Positions 46,528 through 57,515 of a stretch of DNA of 64,000 nt are shown one piece after another. Below the pieces are notes generated by a model. That model saw only the letters and a list, made by a program, of their open reading frames with translations. It made no database searches and was not told the origin of the DNA. The stretch's first letter is position 1. Each line of letters begins with the position of its first letter. The stretch is from Pelobates cultripes (taxonomy: Eukaryota; Chordata; Amphibia; Anura; Pelobatidae). The stretch lies in assembly GCA_933207985.1 (NCBI GenBank), contig OW240913.1:104132840-104196839 (forward strand). Reading direction: 5' to 3'. The translations under genes were made by a program, and so were the position numbers.

Positions 46528-47534
46528 CTAAATAGACGATAGGACGGCCAAGCTTATCTTTTTGACTGCACCAGTCTTGCTAGCTCCTTCTGAGATACCA
46601 GAATAGGAGGGTTCGGCTTCTGATGGGCACAAGTTGGTGGTATGAGAGGTGGAAGAGCAGAGTGCACAAGATGGAGGTACTAAACCCGCAAAATGTCTGC
46701 AAAAGAGTTCCGTGCGGATGTTAAACTGGGCCAAGGTTGCGGCTGCTTTTGCTGACACGGGCTTGTGCAAATCATAAAACATGAAACCCCCCCCGTACTT
46801 GTGGCCTGTCTACCACCTTATGTAGATATAAGTCTAATTCCTCCCGGCGCTGTGGATAAACCGAGCATACAACATCCCTGTAGATACCGAAGGCTAGGAC
46901 AAACTCTGGTATGGTAAGTTTTTTATTGAGTCTTGGGTCTCTAGCCTTCATAACCACAGCCAAATCTCCGTAATTGTACACTCTGTTTTCCACAATGTCT
47001 TGGGAGGCAATTAGCAAAGAAAGCAGATTTATATCTTTCCCGTCTAAAATGTCCTTACGGAGGACTGGAGGGACCATGTGTGCTGGGGTTATAACTTGTG
47101 TAGTAGAAAGGGAGGAGAATGGCGAGGCTGGGGGCCTACCCTGTAAGTTGTCAGAAGTGGGTGCTTGTGCTGATCCTATAGGAGGAGGGCCTGTGACAGC
47201 TGAGTTAGCGTTTTCCAACTTGGTCAGTCTATGATAGACTGTAGAGATGACAGGATGGTATTTAGTGTCCTTTGTATGTCCAGGCTATGCCCCTGTGAGC
47301 TGGTGCCCCCAGCCCAGGAACCTCTGGGTGGGCTGTGAGGAGCTTTAAAAGTTCAGCTTTCCTTGCCGTTGCTGGGAAAGGCGCAATTCAACCGATATCT
47401 TGGGGATTGTCCAGGATCTTAAAGAGCCTGGCGTGGATGGTTCTTGGAATTCCCTGGGGGTACCAACTCTAACAGGGGTGTTAGGCCTAGTTAGGGGGAG
47501 ATGACTCTTCGCGTGTGTTGGCTTCTTGAGACAT
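46528..47534 (-). pseudogene. Ngaro gag-like protein
   Basis: Start at ATG 47534 (MSQEANTREESSPPN, then a stop). A SAP-like DNA- or RNA-binding motif follows, FPATARKAELLKLL. After a frame change, 47218-46772 is open, with the gag signature VLRKDILDGKDINLLSLLIA, then LTIPEFVLAFGIYRDV and PQRREELDLYLHKV. A shift leads to 46782-46528: FYDLHKPVSAKAAATLAQF and FCRHFAGL, then a zinc-knuckle-like CALCSSTSHTTNLCP. This layout is the usual Ngaro gag. At least three breaks disable it. The same SAP-like motif recurs in the fragment at 34860-36340. Confidence 0.85.
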
Positions 47535-48416
47535 GCTAGAAAAAAAACAACACAACAACAATAACCTGGTTAATAAGATATCGTTGAGCATAAATAGAAC
47601 TGGCTGTCTAACTAGTGCTGAAGTGAAAAAGCTCTCTACCCTGTGACAGGTGAGGCCCTGCTAGTTGCAAAGTGGCAGGTGAGAGGCTCTTTCTATGATT
47701 TGGGCGTGGGGCTCGAGCCACTAGCGTGGTGGTGGGGTGTTGGCCTCTCGGTGATGGTAAAAGATTCAATACGTGTGGCCGTGACAGGTGACTATAATCC
47801 CAATAGGTGGGTGAATGCGAGGCTCTAACTATGGTTTGGGCCGAGGGACGAAATCTCCGTATTGTGATTGGGGAGTTGGCCTCGCGGGACCAGTTATTGT
47901 TCAACTAAGGCCAGCGCCTAGCCCTATACAGCCAGTTCTCTGACCCTGTACGGGGGCTTGATGAATGGGGTAATGCAACATACCTAGCGAAATCCAAGCG
48001 AAGTTTCAGTGAGGAAATTCTGTAAGAGACCTATGACACAAGAAGGAGGGAAAGAGCCAGAGGAGGGGGAGGAAGAAGGAGAGGGGTTAGGAGTATAATA
48101 AAGAGAGGAGGGGAAAAGAAGAAAATTAATTAATTTTTTTTTTTTTTTTATAAAGCAGAAAGAATATCACCATAGGCCCTTAGTGTTAATTCCCCTATAA
48201 GGAGATCCTTGAAACTATGGTGCTTAAATGTGGTCTAGATGGTAAAAATTGGTGAAAAAATGAAAAGATGTTGAAGGAGTTTAGAACGTCTATTGTGAGA
48301 TAGAGAGTTGACGATAACGTATAACGAGTAGTCGAGTGAAGCCGTGGCCTGACGAGGCAAGGCAAGAAATCAATCAATAACCCCAGTCCCAGTACAGCGA
48401 CCCTAAAATCAACAGA
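47535..48416 (-). other. Ngaro leader, then junction region
   Basis: 47590-47990 is leader shared with the fragment at 35290-35640 (gtgacaggtgaggccctgct, ttggcctcgcgggacca). 48117-48150 carries an A/T run (17 T). 48180-48416 precedes the start codon of the nested frame; the insertion boundary must lie somewhere between 48000 and 48416 but is not sharply visible. Confidence 0.55.
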
Positions 48417-50092
48417 ATGGAACCAGCAGTGTTATACGAGGAGGAGGACCTGGATGGCCGGGATGCATTAAGGAAAGGCATCTGGTACCAGGCCCTGGAT
48501 AATGTACAATACCAGCGGGGTGAGAGTCTCCCCAGTGAAGAGCAGCGGTTGCAGAAGCAAGTGGCCCTGCGGATGCCCTTCCTGGGAGAGCAGCCCCTGG
48601 ATGAATGGGTGAAGGAATTGGAGCACCGAGTATGGCAGGAGATTTGGCTGGAAGATGCCTACCAGGCGCTCTGGTGGTATGGGGCACAGTACCTGCCCTG
48701 GACAGCCGAGCATGACAAGCCAGAGGGAGAGGAGTTTGATGGTCCTGGCTTGTTATGGGAGGCTTTTTCAGAGCCTGAATTTGGGAGCCCTACACAAGCC
48801 CGGTTCAGTGATCTCTTGGAGTGGAGGGAGAGCAGGTATGACTGGGACGACACTCACGACATTGAGCAAGACCTGGTACACCTAGCATCCCTGGAGTGGG
48901 AACTGGAGCAGGAATACCGAGATCTCTTCCACTCCATTGAGAAAGCTCAGCAGGACAGCAAGGTGACAGATCCAGTTCCAGACCCCTTCAGCTGGGAAGA
49001 TATTGTTTTTACTGGGAGGAACCCCAGGCGGCAGGTGGAGAGGGGACCGAGGTATTGCAGGGAATTGGGAGCCCAAGCTCCATTCCCCAGCGAGAGATAT
49101 TGCAGGGAATTGGGAGCCCAAGCTCCATTCCCCAGCGGCAGGCTGAGTTACAGGGGGCAGAGACAGGTGGTCCTATCCCCCAGCGGCAGTGTTCCTTGCA
49201 ATGAGAGGAGAACAGCGTCCTCCCTCCCCAGTGGCAGGGTGAGCTACAGGGATGCTGGGCAGTCGGCTCAGATCCCCAGCGGCAGTGTGAATTGCAGGGA
49301 ACTGGGAGCCCAGTCTCCATTCCCCAGCGGGAGATATTGCAGGGAAGTGGGAGCCCGAGCTCCATTCCCCAGCGGGAGATACAGCAGGGAATTGGGAGCC
49401 CAGTCTCCATTCCCCAGCGGCAGGCTGAGTTACAGGGGACAGAGATAGTTGCTCCTGTCCCCCAGCAGCAGAATGAATTGCAGGGAATTGGGAGCCCAGT
49501 CTCCATTCCCCAGCGGCAGAATGATTTATTGGGAATTGGGAGCCCAGTCTCCATTCCCCAGTGGCAGAATGATTTATTGGGAATTGGGAGCCCAGTCTCC
49601 ATTCCCCAGCGGCAGTATGAGTCATTGGGAATTGGGAGCCCAGTCTCCATTCCCCAGCGGGAGATACAGCAGGGAATTGGGAGCCCAGTCTCCATTCCCC
49701 AGCGGCAGAGTGTCCTACTGGGAATAGAGAGCCCAGTCTCCATTCCCCAGCAGCAGGACTCTGTATTGGGAGCAGAGACAGTCGGTCTCCCTCCCCCGTG
49801 GCTGGAAGTATATATGGGAGAGGAGCTTGTTACCGCCTCTCCCCAGCGGCAGCTGGATCTCGTGCACAGCAGACTGACAGGAGGGGACTCTCACCCGGCA
49901 GCATTGTGGGAAAGCCGCCGGGCCCCCTCCTGTGTCGGGTCTTCGGTCATAGACCAAGGACCCGACATGTTAGTCTGCCCTAAGGCAGTGCAGCATGGAG
50001 GTGTGATTAGGGTGTGCCCAGGCACACCCGGCACACCCCGTGCGCACGCCTATGGAAGTCACGAAAACGATTGGGAATACATTATTACATAG
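48417..50092 (+). pseudogene. unrecognised protein: acidic Trp-rich domain plus repeat tail
   Basis: I do not recognise this protein. The start ATG 48417 has a strong context (A at -3, G at +4). Residues 1 to about 208 form an acidic, Trp-, Glu- and Gln-rich, probably helical domain (EQRLQKQVALRMPFLGEQPL, YQALWWYGAQYLPW, HLASLEWELEQEYRDLFHSI). From about 49040 a 45-48-bp minisatellite encodes 15-16-residue units of the type GIGSPVSIPQRQ followed by four variable residues, about 16 copies. The repeat's best frame is shifted by one base from the N-terminal domain near 49040, and that frame carries one stop (TGA 49202-49204). The N-terminal frame runs into a stop at 49448. The last 25-30 codons (after about 50005) look like a different repeat fused on. 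It lies inside the Ngaro leader on the opposite strand. It could be a lineage-specific gene, or the gag-like gene of another mobile element; a broken single-exon copy favours the latter. Confidence 0.6.
49040..49800. repeat. coding minisatellite, 45-48-bp unit, about 16 copies
   Basis: Units contain gggaattgggagcccagtct followed by ccattccccagcggcag and a variable linker. Unit lengths are almost all multiples of three, so several frames on both strands stay open throughout (for example PVSIPQRQ, SPFPSGR, and GLPIP on the minus strand). Similarity is highest between 49440 and 49700, implying recent local duplication. Confidence 0.9.
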
Positions 50093-50570
50093 CTGTTAGT
50101 TTATGAAATACATAGAGATAAAAAGTAGTTATTAAGATCACTGGCACATTCCCACTGAAGCAGAATCAGTAATTTATCAGAGGTTCTTCAAAAGTTAGCA
50201 GTAAAAGGATTTGCATATCTTATGTTTCTGGCAGCAATAGTGGTTATAAGCGGCTTGCCACAAATAGTAACACCTTAATATGCATAAATTCAATGAAAAA
50301 TTTGCCGAACTGTGGAATAGCTGAATTGAAAGGAATAACGAATAAATTTGCCGAAATGTCGTATGTTCGCATGTTTGATACACATGTAATTGGTGAATGA
50401 TAATGTCGAACGGCGGGAATAGCCCTAACGCGGCTATTCCTGCCGATTACATTGCGTTCGGTAGTTTTGATTTTTCATGACGGTGCTCGCTTGGAGGGAA
50501 GGCAGCAAGGAATGACGGGACCAGAAGCGTGCTGTCAGGAACCGGATATACGGCTAGACGAGGGGAGGTG
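50093..50570. other. unassigned segment up to Ngaro A1
   Basis: No coding sequence. 50400-50470 contains an inverted pair (cggcgggaatagccctaac / gcggctattcctgccg). It is either the remaining Ngaro 5' region or the tail of the nested insertion. Confidence 0.4.
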
Positions 50571-50650
50571 AACAGCGTACGTCACGGCAAAGGTAAGGAG
50601 AGAGGAGAAGCGTTTTATAGGAACGCTAACTCCTCCCACAAATACAGGCC
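50571..50650 (-). repeat. Ngaro A1 repeat
   Basis: Matches A2 (43637-43716) with about 5 differences in 80 bases. On the minus strand it lies upstream of gag, the position expected for the 5' member of the split direct repeats. Confidence 0.75.
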
Positions 50651-51088
50651 TAAACATATGTATGGACCTCAGTCCAAATAGCAGGACAAATAAAGTTCCT
50701 AACTAAATTAAACTAGGCTTGTGTTCATCCTGCAATTTATACAGATTGGATCCCACGTACACAAGGAATTGATCTCCCTGGAGCCGCATAGCCCTGAGTG
50801 GTACTCTATGCACTCTATATTTGTGTGTACACCCATTTATTGTTTATTTTATCTATATACAGAACTTACAATAGTGCACTAGATTGTTGTTTCTGTTTTA
50901 TCTTTCAGCAAATTATTCAGAGCTACATGTGAGATTAAGCAAGTATCTTGCATAAATATGTTTTTTTAATCTACACACAATTTGTGGTAACTATTTGCAT
51001 TGGTAATTTGTTGATATATTGTAATTTTAGATGTTTTCACATTACTGTGTGCATGATAATATACACACGCTTTCACTCTAGTGGTAGC
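50651..51088. other. anonymous flank
   Basis: AT-rich sequence with no recognised feature; lies outside the Ngaro A1 repeat. Confidence 0.5.
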
Positions 51089-51300
51089 ATGAGACGGAGT
51101 CTACAACCCACGCAAGTGGCTCAGGTAGTGCAGCTCATCCAGGATGGCACATCAATGCGAGCTGTGGCAAGAAGGTTTGCTGTGTCTGTCAGTGAAGTGT
51201 CCAGAGCATGGAGGTGCTACCAGGAGACAGGCCAATACATCAGGAGACATGGAGGAGGCCATAGCAGGGCAACAACTCAGCAGCAGTTGTTGCGAGAAGT
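51089..51300 (+). pseudogene. Tc1-family transposase, N-terminal DNA-binding fragment
   Basis: ATG 51089 opens [20 protein letters not shown] followed by [20 protein letters not shown] and RYQETGQYIRR. This is the first helix-turn-helix of Tc1/mariner transposases, which bind the element ends, with the GH[S]RATT linker to the second one (here GGHSRATTQQQ). Homology ends at about 51290; the catalytic DDE domain is absent. L1-type sequence follows at once, so the fragment was cut off by the neighbouring insertion or a deletion. Confidence 0.75.
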
Positions 51301-51379
51301 GAGAGAAAACACTACCAGAGCCCTGACTTTCATTTAGAGGAAGGGGGAGGGACGGTGAACAGAGGGCCTTCTCCTCTTG

Positions 51380-53165
51380 TATACTGATGCGGAGAAGAAC
51401 TTCGATAGGATAAATTGGGAGTACATGTTTTGAAAATTTTGATTTCCATTTTTTAATTCTTGTGTGATTTTGGTGTCAGCACATTCAACTATGTATGAGA
51501 ATAGTCCCTAGCACACATAACTGTTTTATATGAATCCAGATGATCAAAATGCCTTCTCTAGTGTACTTCTTCCAGGCCATCCTTGTAGGAATCCCAACAT
51601 CATATTTTGATGCTCTGTGGTTCATTGTGGTGGAATAGAGACCACATAAAAAAATGGAAGAATTGATTTCATAACATACTACAATGCATGTCACCTAGTA
51701 CGAACGGTGAAATGGGCCACAACTGGCATTATTCAGCTATGAAAAGCTATTGACGAGGGTATCCTTGTAGTCCCATTGTCATGCTTTATGTGGATTTCTC
51801 CATCATGGGGCTGAGCATGGGCGGCAACAGACCATTTATCCATGCCACACTGCAGATCTTGCATTCTACAGCCCAACAAGTGGGGATCTGTTCATTCCCC
51901 TCACCACTTTTACTCCTAATACACAACCCAGAGTTCCCCTGGGAATCCAATGGCTTTTTCCATTCTACAAAACAATCCCTCAACTGATCTCACAGAACAA
52001 TCATGTTCCCTCTTTAGCCATTGAAAACCCTGATATTCCCTTTTTACGAATCTTCCAGTGTAAGCAGCTCTGACATTTTGTGGCATACTTTCTTCAACAA
52101 AACCTGCCCAGGATAAAATGAACACATTTTGAGCAAACCTGTCAAGAACCATCACCACTGGCACGCAGGATCTCTTACCTTTACCCCTTCTGCCAGGCCA
52201 ATGCTGCCAGTCGACCCCCAACTTTCATGACCAAATTGGAGGCCTGTAGAGGGGAGATGTACGTGGACTCCCAGTGGGAAAAGATTTGTGACACTACACA
52301 TCACTGCTCGATTTCAAGTGATACGCAGGAAACTGCATATAAACTATTATCCTGCTGGTATCCTGCGGTATCACCCTATATTTTTACATGCAATAAACTC
52401 CAACACTGACAAAAATTGTTGGTGGTATTCCAGAGAGAAGGGCACTATTATTCACTTAGTGGGACTGTCCCCCGATTGTACCATTATGGCGCAAGATACA
52501 TGATATAACGAAAAGATTCTCTGATGCTCTCCCACTCTTTCATTCGGTACCTATGTTACTGCACCATACCACTACCCATACATCTCAATATAAAAAGTTC
52601 ATCACAGAATCCTTACTGTTACCATACAATTAATCCTATTATCTTGCAGTCAGGAGATCGCTCCACCCCTGACGTTATGGTTTGAGAGAATTTGAATTGT
52701 TCAATTGAGGAACTTCACTTTAGGCCATTAGACAACTACATAACTTACTCTGAGATATGATCACACTGGCTCCTAACTACCAACACAGAGAACTTTTGAG
52801 ATCTCATATAAGATCACAAAAGGTTTTCCACCTTGACTCCCCTACTACCCTTTCGCTTCTTATATGTTTCAATAGAACAATACAAATGCCATAGCGCCAT
52901 ACAAATGCATACCATTAACACACTAACATGTAACGATTAATAACCACCTCTTGCTACTTCTGCTTATTTGTTTTCACAAATGAGACCTGCATGTCTCAAC
53001 AACTGATTGCTGTTATCACTGTTTTATCATTCTCGGTCCTGCGAGACCTACCCATTCCAACCGTGGATGGACCTGAGCGTCCAATTGTGATTTATTTTTG
53101 CTATATACAAAACCCTAATAAAAACATGTGCTTTGGAAATCCTAATAGAAAATTATATGTACAAA
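51380..53165 (+). pseudogene. Tx1/L1-like ORF2 C-terminal half and 3' UTR
   Basis: The RT A motif appears as YTDAEKNFDRINWEYM (about 51395; family consensus D-A-E-K-A-F-D-R). The B motif and the YADD block are missing, so RT is internally deleted. Later frames carry ORF2 C-terminal sequence, ending with HINYYPAGILRYHP and CWWYSREKGTIIHLVGLSPD at about 52430. That is the usual C-W-R-C-G-x-x-G-T-x-x-H-I-W motif in eroded form. A non-coding 3' part leads to ccctaataaaaaca at 53110. Many stops; dead copy. Confidence 0.7.
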
Positions 53166-54731
53166 GAAACAAATAAAAACAAGAGCAAGGAGTCCTGGAT
53201 GTGATGTAGAAAATGTTTTCTAGCCTCCATTAGATACCTTTTTTATTCCACAGGCACTCATCAAGGGATTATTGTGTCATATCATTTGCTTTTTTTATTT
53301 CTATTTGTTTCTAACCAGTTAACTGCTGGCAACAACATTTTTTTATAATCTCCTAGAAAAGAAGACATGCAAACATTCCAGAATTTTGGAACTTTTAAAC
53401 TTTATGTAGCTCATTCACTTATTTGTTGGCAGACACTAAATTGTACCTGGGTAGAGTAACAAATTAATATAATTTGTGATATTTTTATAGTCAGCTAAAC
53501 TAGAGGTAGTTAACAAACACAGTTTAGCAAAAAAATACCCAAAGTTGAAAATGACTTTACCTTTACAGAGTTGCCAATTTCTTAAATTCTGAGCAAATTT
53601 TGAGCAACTATTGTAAAGGGCACCATATGCCAATGGGTATACAGTAGGAATTAACTGATATGATTTTACCAGAGCAAAAGCAGGTGGCTTTTCAATCCAA
53701 TTTACAGATATTCTGTACATTTAAAGTATTGAAAGGGCAACACAATTTCTACACAAATATATAATTTAACTTAACATTTAACTGAACATGCGGACAGCAA
53801 TCACATTCTTATCACTTCCAGGCAGCCAGTTCATGCTGGGATTACTGAGATACTGAGATTACTGTGCTGTTACTGACTGCAATCACACTACTATTACTCT
53901 CTGGCAGTGAAGCTGAGGTGTGGAACCTGATTGGCTGGTTTTTCCAGATGTGGAAGACAGCATGGGAAGAGGTGATCATGTTATTGTAAATTACAAGACC
54001 GATACTGATTATCGGTAATATGCAGAATATTTGGCTCTAATAATTATCAGAACCAATAATTGGTCTACCCCTAGTATACAGTATTTAAAAAAAACGGGGG
54101 CCACTAAACAAATACTCCCAATTTTTCCCTTAAGAACTCTCCTTTAAGATAGTCATGGATGCACACATCCTGCAAAGCACTACCACTAAGTGGTAGAGTT
54201 AATAAATCCCATAATGCAGATAACTTAAAAGCTTTAAATGTCTACAAAATGCATTATTGTGATATAAAAGTTTTGCTTTTTTAAATTCAATGTGAACATA
54301 AGCACACATCTGCAAATTATGTAAATATAATTGTCATATAGTGATAGAATTTTTTAATCCCATAAAATTGCACTCAGTTCATGCATAAAATCTATTCAAA
54401 TGATGTGTGCTGTACTGAACATTCAGGATTTGCTGAAACAATTTATTTTTAGAAAATGTGAAAAGAAAGCAAAAAGCAAATATGCTCACTCACCATGAAT
54501 AATTAAAAGTAGTGCATTGCTCATTATTTGGAGCAGCAAGACCTTGGCTAAATTTCTGTTAGGTCACGTAGCAGCCATGCTAAAACTGAATATTGGGGAG
54601 AGGAATGGCATGTAGGCTTTACTAATGGTTTATGGTACTGTATGCCAATGCTTGGTAGTTGATCCATTTCCTAATATAGGGCATTTATCTGAAGGAAACA
54701 GTAATATTAAATCAAAAGGCTAGATTGGGTC
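53166..54731. other. anonymous DNA, no gene seen
   Basis: No gene, domain or element end recognised. AT-rich, with a short cattactgagatactgag duplication near 53840-53865. Confidence 0.55.
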
Positions 54732-56697
54732 GAGGGCCGCCATCAGAAATTTTGGGGCCCCCAACACAGCTCACGTCCGGGCCCCGGGGGCTCACCTCCA
54801 TGCCTGCCCCAAGTCAAACCCACAGGACCCGCCCCACAAAAAAGCAGTGTTTGTAGAGTGGATGCAAGGTGTGTGTAGTGGATGCACTGTGTATATTGTG
54901 TGTGTGTGTGTGTGTGTATGTATATATACACATACACACACAATTTGTGTTTGAATGTAAGCATATTATTGTATGGAGTATGTGTGTGAATGTTGGTGTT
55001 CAAATGTAGTGTGTAATGTATACACTTCCACACTCACTGATACTCAGACACATACACTGACACACATGCAAATACACAGATACACACACTGACACACAGA
55101 TACACACACATGTAAACCCACACAGACACAAACATACACAGACACTCAAACATTGACATACAATACACACACAGACACAAACACAGACACACGCACTGAT
55201 ACAAAAGGACACAGATACACACAAAAGATACACACATACTGACACACACACATACTAACAGACACACATACTGAAACAGACATACACATATACTAACACA
55301 CATACTGAAACAAACACACACACATATACCAACACATACTAATATACATACAGAAACACACACATAGATACTGAATTTATACATGCTGACATACATACAC
55401 ACATACATACATACTCACTGACATACATAAATACACACACATACATACTGACATACATACATACAGACATGCATACTGACATACATACATACATACTGAC
55501 ATACATACAGGCACATACATGCTGACATACATACATGCATACAGACACAAACATGCTGACATACACAAACACACATACATACTGGCTTACATATACATAC
55601 ATACATACTGACATGCATACAGACACATACATCCTGACATACATACATACAGACACCCGCATACATATAGATACATACATACAGACACATACTGACATAC
55701 ATACAGACACATACATACATACAGGTACATACATGCTGACATTCATACATACAGACATACACACATACATACTGGTTTACATACACACACATACATACAT
55801 CCTGACATACATGCAGACACATACATCCTGACATACATACAGACACATAAATATTGGCATACATACAGACATATACACATTGACATACATACTGGCATAC
55901 ATACAGACACACACATTGACATACATACTGACATACATACAGACACATACTTGCATAAATACATACATACAGACACATGCATACATATAGATACATACAT
56001 ATAGACACATACTGACATACATACTAACATACATACAGACACATACATGCACTTACATATACATACATACTGACATACATACTGACATACATACAGACAC
56101 ATACATACTGACATACACAGTTACACACATATACATACATACCCACACACACATGCATACATACATACATACACATATACATACATACTGACATACATAC
56201 ACATACATAAAGACACATACATACCTATACATAGATACAGACACATAAATGGACTGACATACATACTGACAAACACAGACACACACAGAGCTAATTTTTC
56301 AGCCACCCTAGTGTTTCTTATCTTTTGGTTGCAGGAGGGTGGCTGCGGCTGATAGAAGTCAGCGTGGCTCTCCCTCTTCACGGCCTGACTACCTCTCCTC
56401 CCTCCCACGCGGAGTGAGCTGGGAGGAATTTACCGGTCTTTACTTCCTCCCAGCAATACTTGCGGCTACAAATTTTTTAAAGGGGCCCAGTCACGCTATT
56501 ACAAGGCCACAGCGCTGACTGGGCACCTATAGGGCCCATCGAGTGGGCCTAAGTGCATGGGCCACACGATGGGCCCAATCAGCGCGTGGACCCCGGTGCA
56601 GCTGCACCGGCAGCAATTACGCCACTACATGGGGCCCTCCAGGGCCACCGGGCTCGTGACAACCGTCATGGTTGTCGCCCCCTGATGGTGGCCCTTA
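54732..56697. mobile_element. hAT-like non-autonomous element swollen by a microsatellite
   Basis: The ends are AGGGCCGCCATCAG at the left (54733 on) and the complement of CTGATGGTGGCCCT at the right (about 56682-56695), one mismatch. Flanking attgggtc and aatgggta agree at 6 of 8 bases, weakly supporting an 8-bp duplication as in hAT elements. Outer parts are GC-rich (gggccccgggggctcacc, ggggccctccagggcc). The middle 54880-56290 is a (CA)n/(ACATACATACAGACAC)n microsatellite. No transposase. Confidence 0.6.
54880..56290. repeat. 1.4-kb compound microsatellite (CA, ACAT, ACATACATACAGACAC)
   Basis: Begins with (GT)n at 54897-54918 and (CA)n. It then runs for over 1.2 kb as interleaved acat, acac and agacac units with a loose higher-order phrase ctgacatacatacagacaca. 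All long frames across it on both strands (Cys/Val/Tyr-rich or Thr/His-rich) are artefacts. Confidence 0.95.
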
Positions 56698-57129
56698 ATG
56701 GGTATGGATCTACTACCGGCAACCATTAAAAGAACATAAAGCAAAACAATACAAGAGATAAACATGAAGCGCTTCCAATATTAACTCATGTAACAAACAG
56801 TTTGTAACCCCTGAGATTTGGGGTTTCAAGCAGGGGGTTACGTTTTTACAACCAATTAATATATTTTTTAAATTGTCTAAGTTAGTTTCTTCCCTAAGCA
56901 GGTTTAACTAGAACTTCTGTTTTGTCCAATGTTTTCTGGTTTTCTCATCACGTCTTTCCAAAGATGCAGAAGAGTCAATGCCTGATAAAAATCCACCATT
57001 GGCCAGTTTCTTTAGGCTGCCCCTCTTTCTTGGCTATATTGTGCAGTCAGCAGTCCTCAGTAGACAAACATCACATGAATATACATTGGTGATCAAAGAC
57101 CATGTTTAAAGCATTGACCCAAGCCACAT
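56698..57129. other. anonymous DNA, no gene seen
   Basis: No feature recognised between the hAT-like element and a degenerate MITE. Confidence 0.5.
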
Positions 57130-57515
57130 GAACTCTACAGCTTGCTGTAGTGGTTATGGTGCCAGGAGAACCCTGATGCCACTCCCCACCTCCATTACTA
57201 ATGAAGGAGAGCTGCAAAATCTTTGTCTGAGCTTAGTTCATTGAATTTTAACGATCGTATGACGTTTTCTTTTAATGAGGTATCCCTACTTAACCATTCT
57301 TAGCTGGAGAGAGCTAATGGAAGCTTCTTCTTCAGGCTCTACTTCATTAGTAGGAGGTGGAGAGATAATACTTGGTGGACCCCAGTTAGGAAGTCAATCC
57401 ATTTTAAAACAGACTGACGACATAAAAATGGGGGAAGGAGTGTCAGGACACTTCTTGCGCCAAAACTATTACAGCAAGCTATGGTAGTTATGGTGCATCA
57501 AGTGTTTCTTTATGT
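57130..57515. mobile_element. degenerate MITE of the TTAA family
   Basis: Inner end phrases ttgctgtagtggttatggtg (57151) and gctatggtagttatggtgca (57478) match the right end of the MITE at 8380-8811 (tgctgtagtggctgtggtgc). The right edge continues tcaagtgtttcttta, but TTAA borders are lost. Old copy. Confidence 0.45.

Larger units (their letters stand above)
43490..50650 (-). mobile_element. Ngaro-type tyrosine-recombinase retrotransposon
   Basis: On the minus strand the order is A1 repeat (50571-50650), leader, gag (47534-46528), RT and RNase H (46130-44792), tyrosine recombinase (44787-43870), then B1-A2-B2 repeats. This split-direct-repeat layout is the hallmark of Ngaro and related elements, which integrate with a tyrosine recombinase and not an integrase. 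A2 and A1 share about 80 bases at over 90% identity (gaacagcgta[t/c]gtcacggcaa, then gcgttttataggaacgctaa). Each module is recognisable but broken by stops, so the copy is dead. The distance from gag to A1 (3 kb) is too large for a leader. It is explained by the foreign plus-strand reading frame at 48417-50092, which I infer to be a later insertion. Confidence 0.85.

Noticed and set aside
49009..49743. 244-codon minus-strand frame with METGLPIP units
   Set aside because: Shadow of the 45-48-bp coding minisatellite; the plus-strand frame joins to a non-repetitive domain and is preferred.
55034..56408. Cys/Val/Tyr-rich frames up to 197 codons, cysteine-rich protein lookalikes
   Set aside because: Translation of the ACAT/CA microsatellite; no signal peptide or start context.
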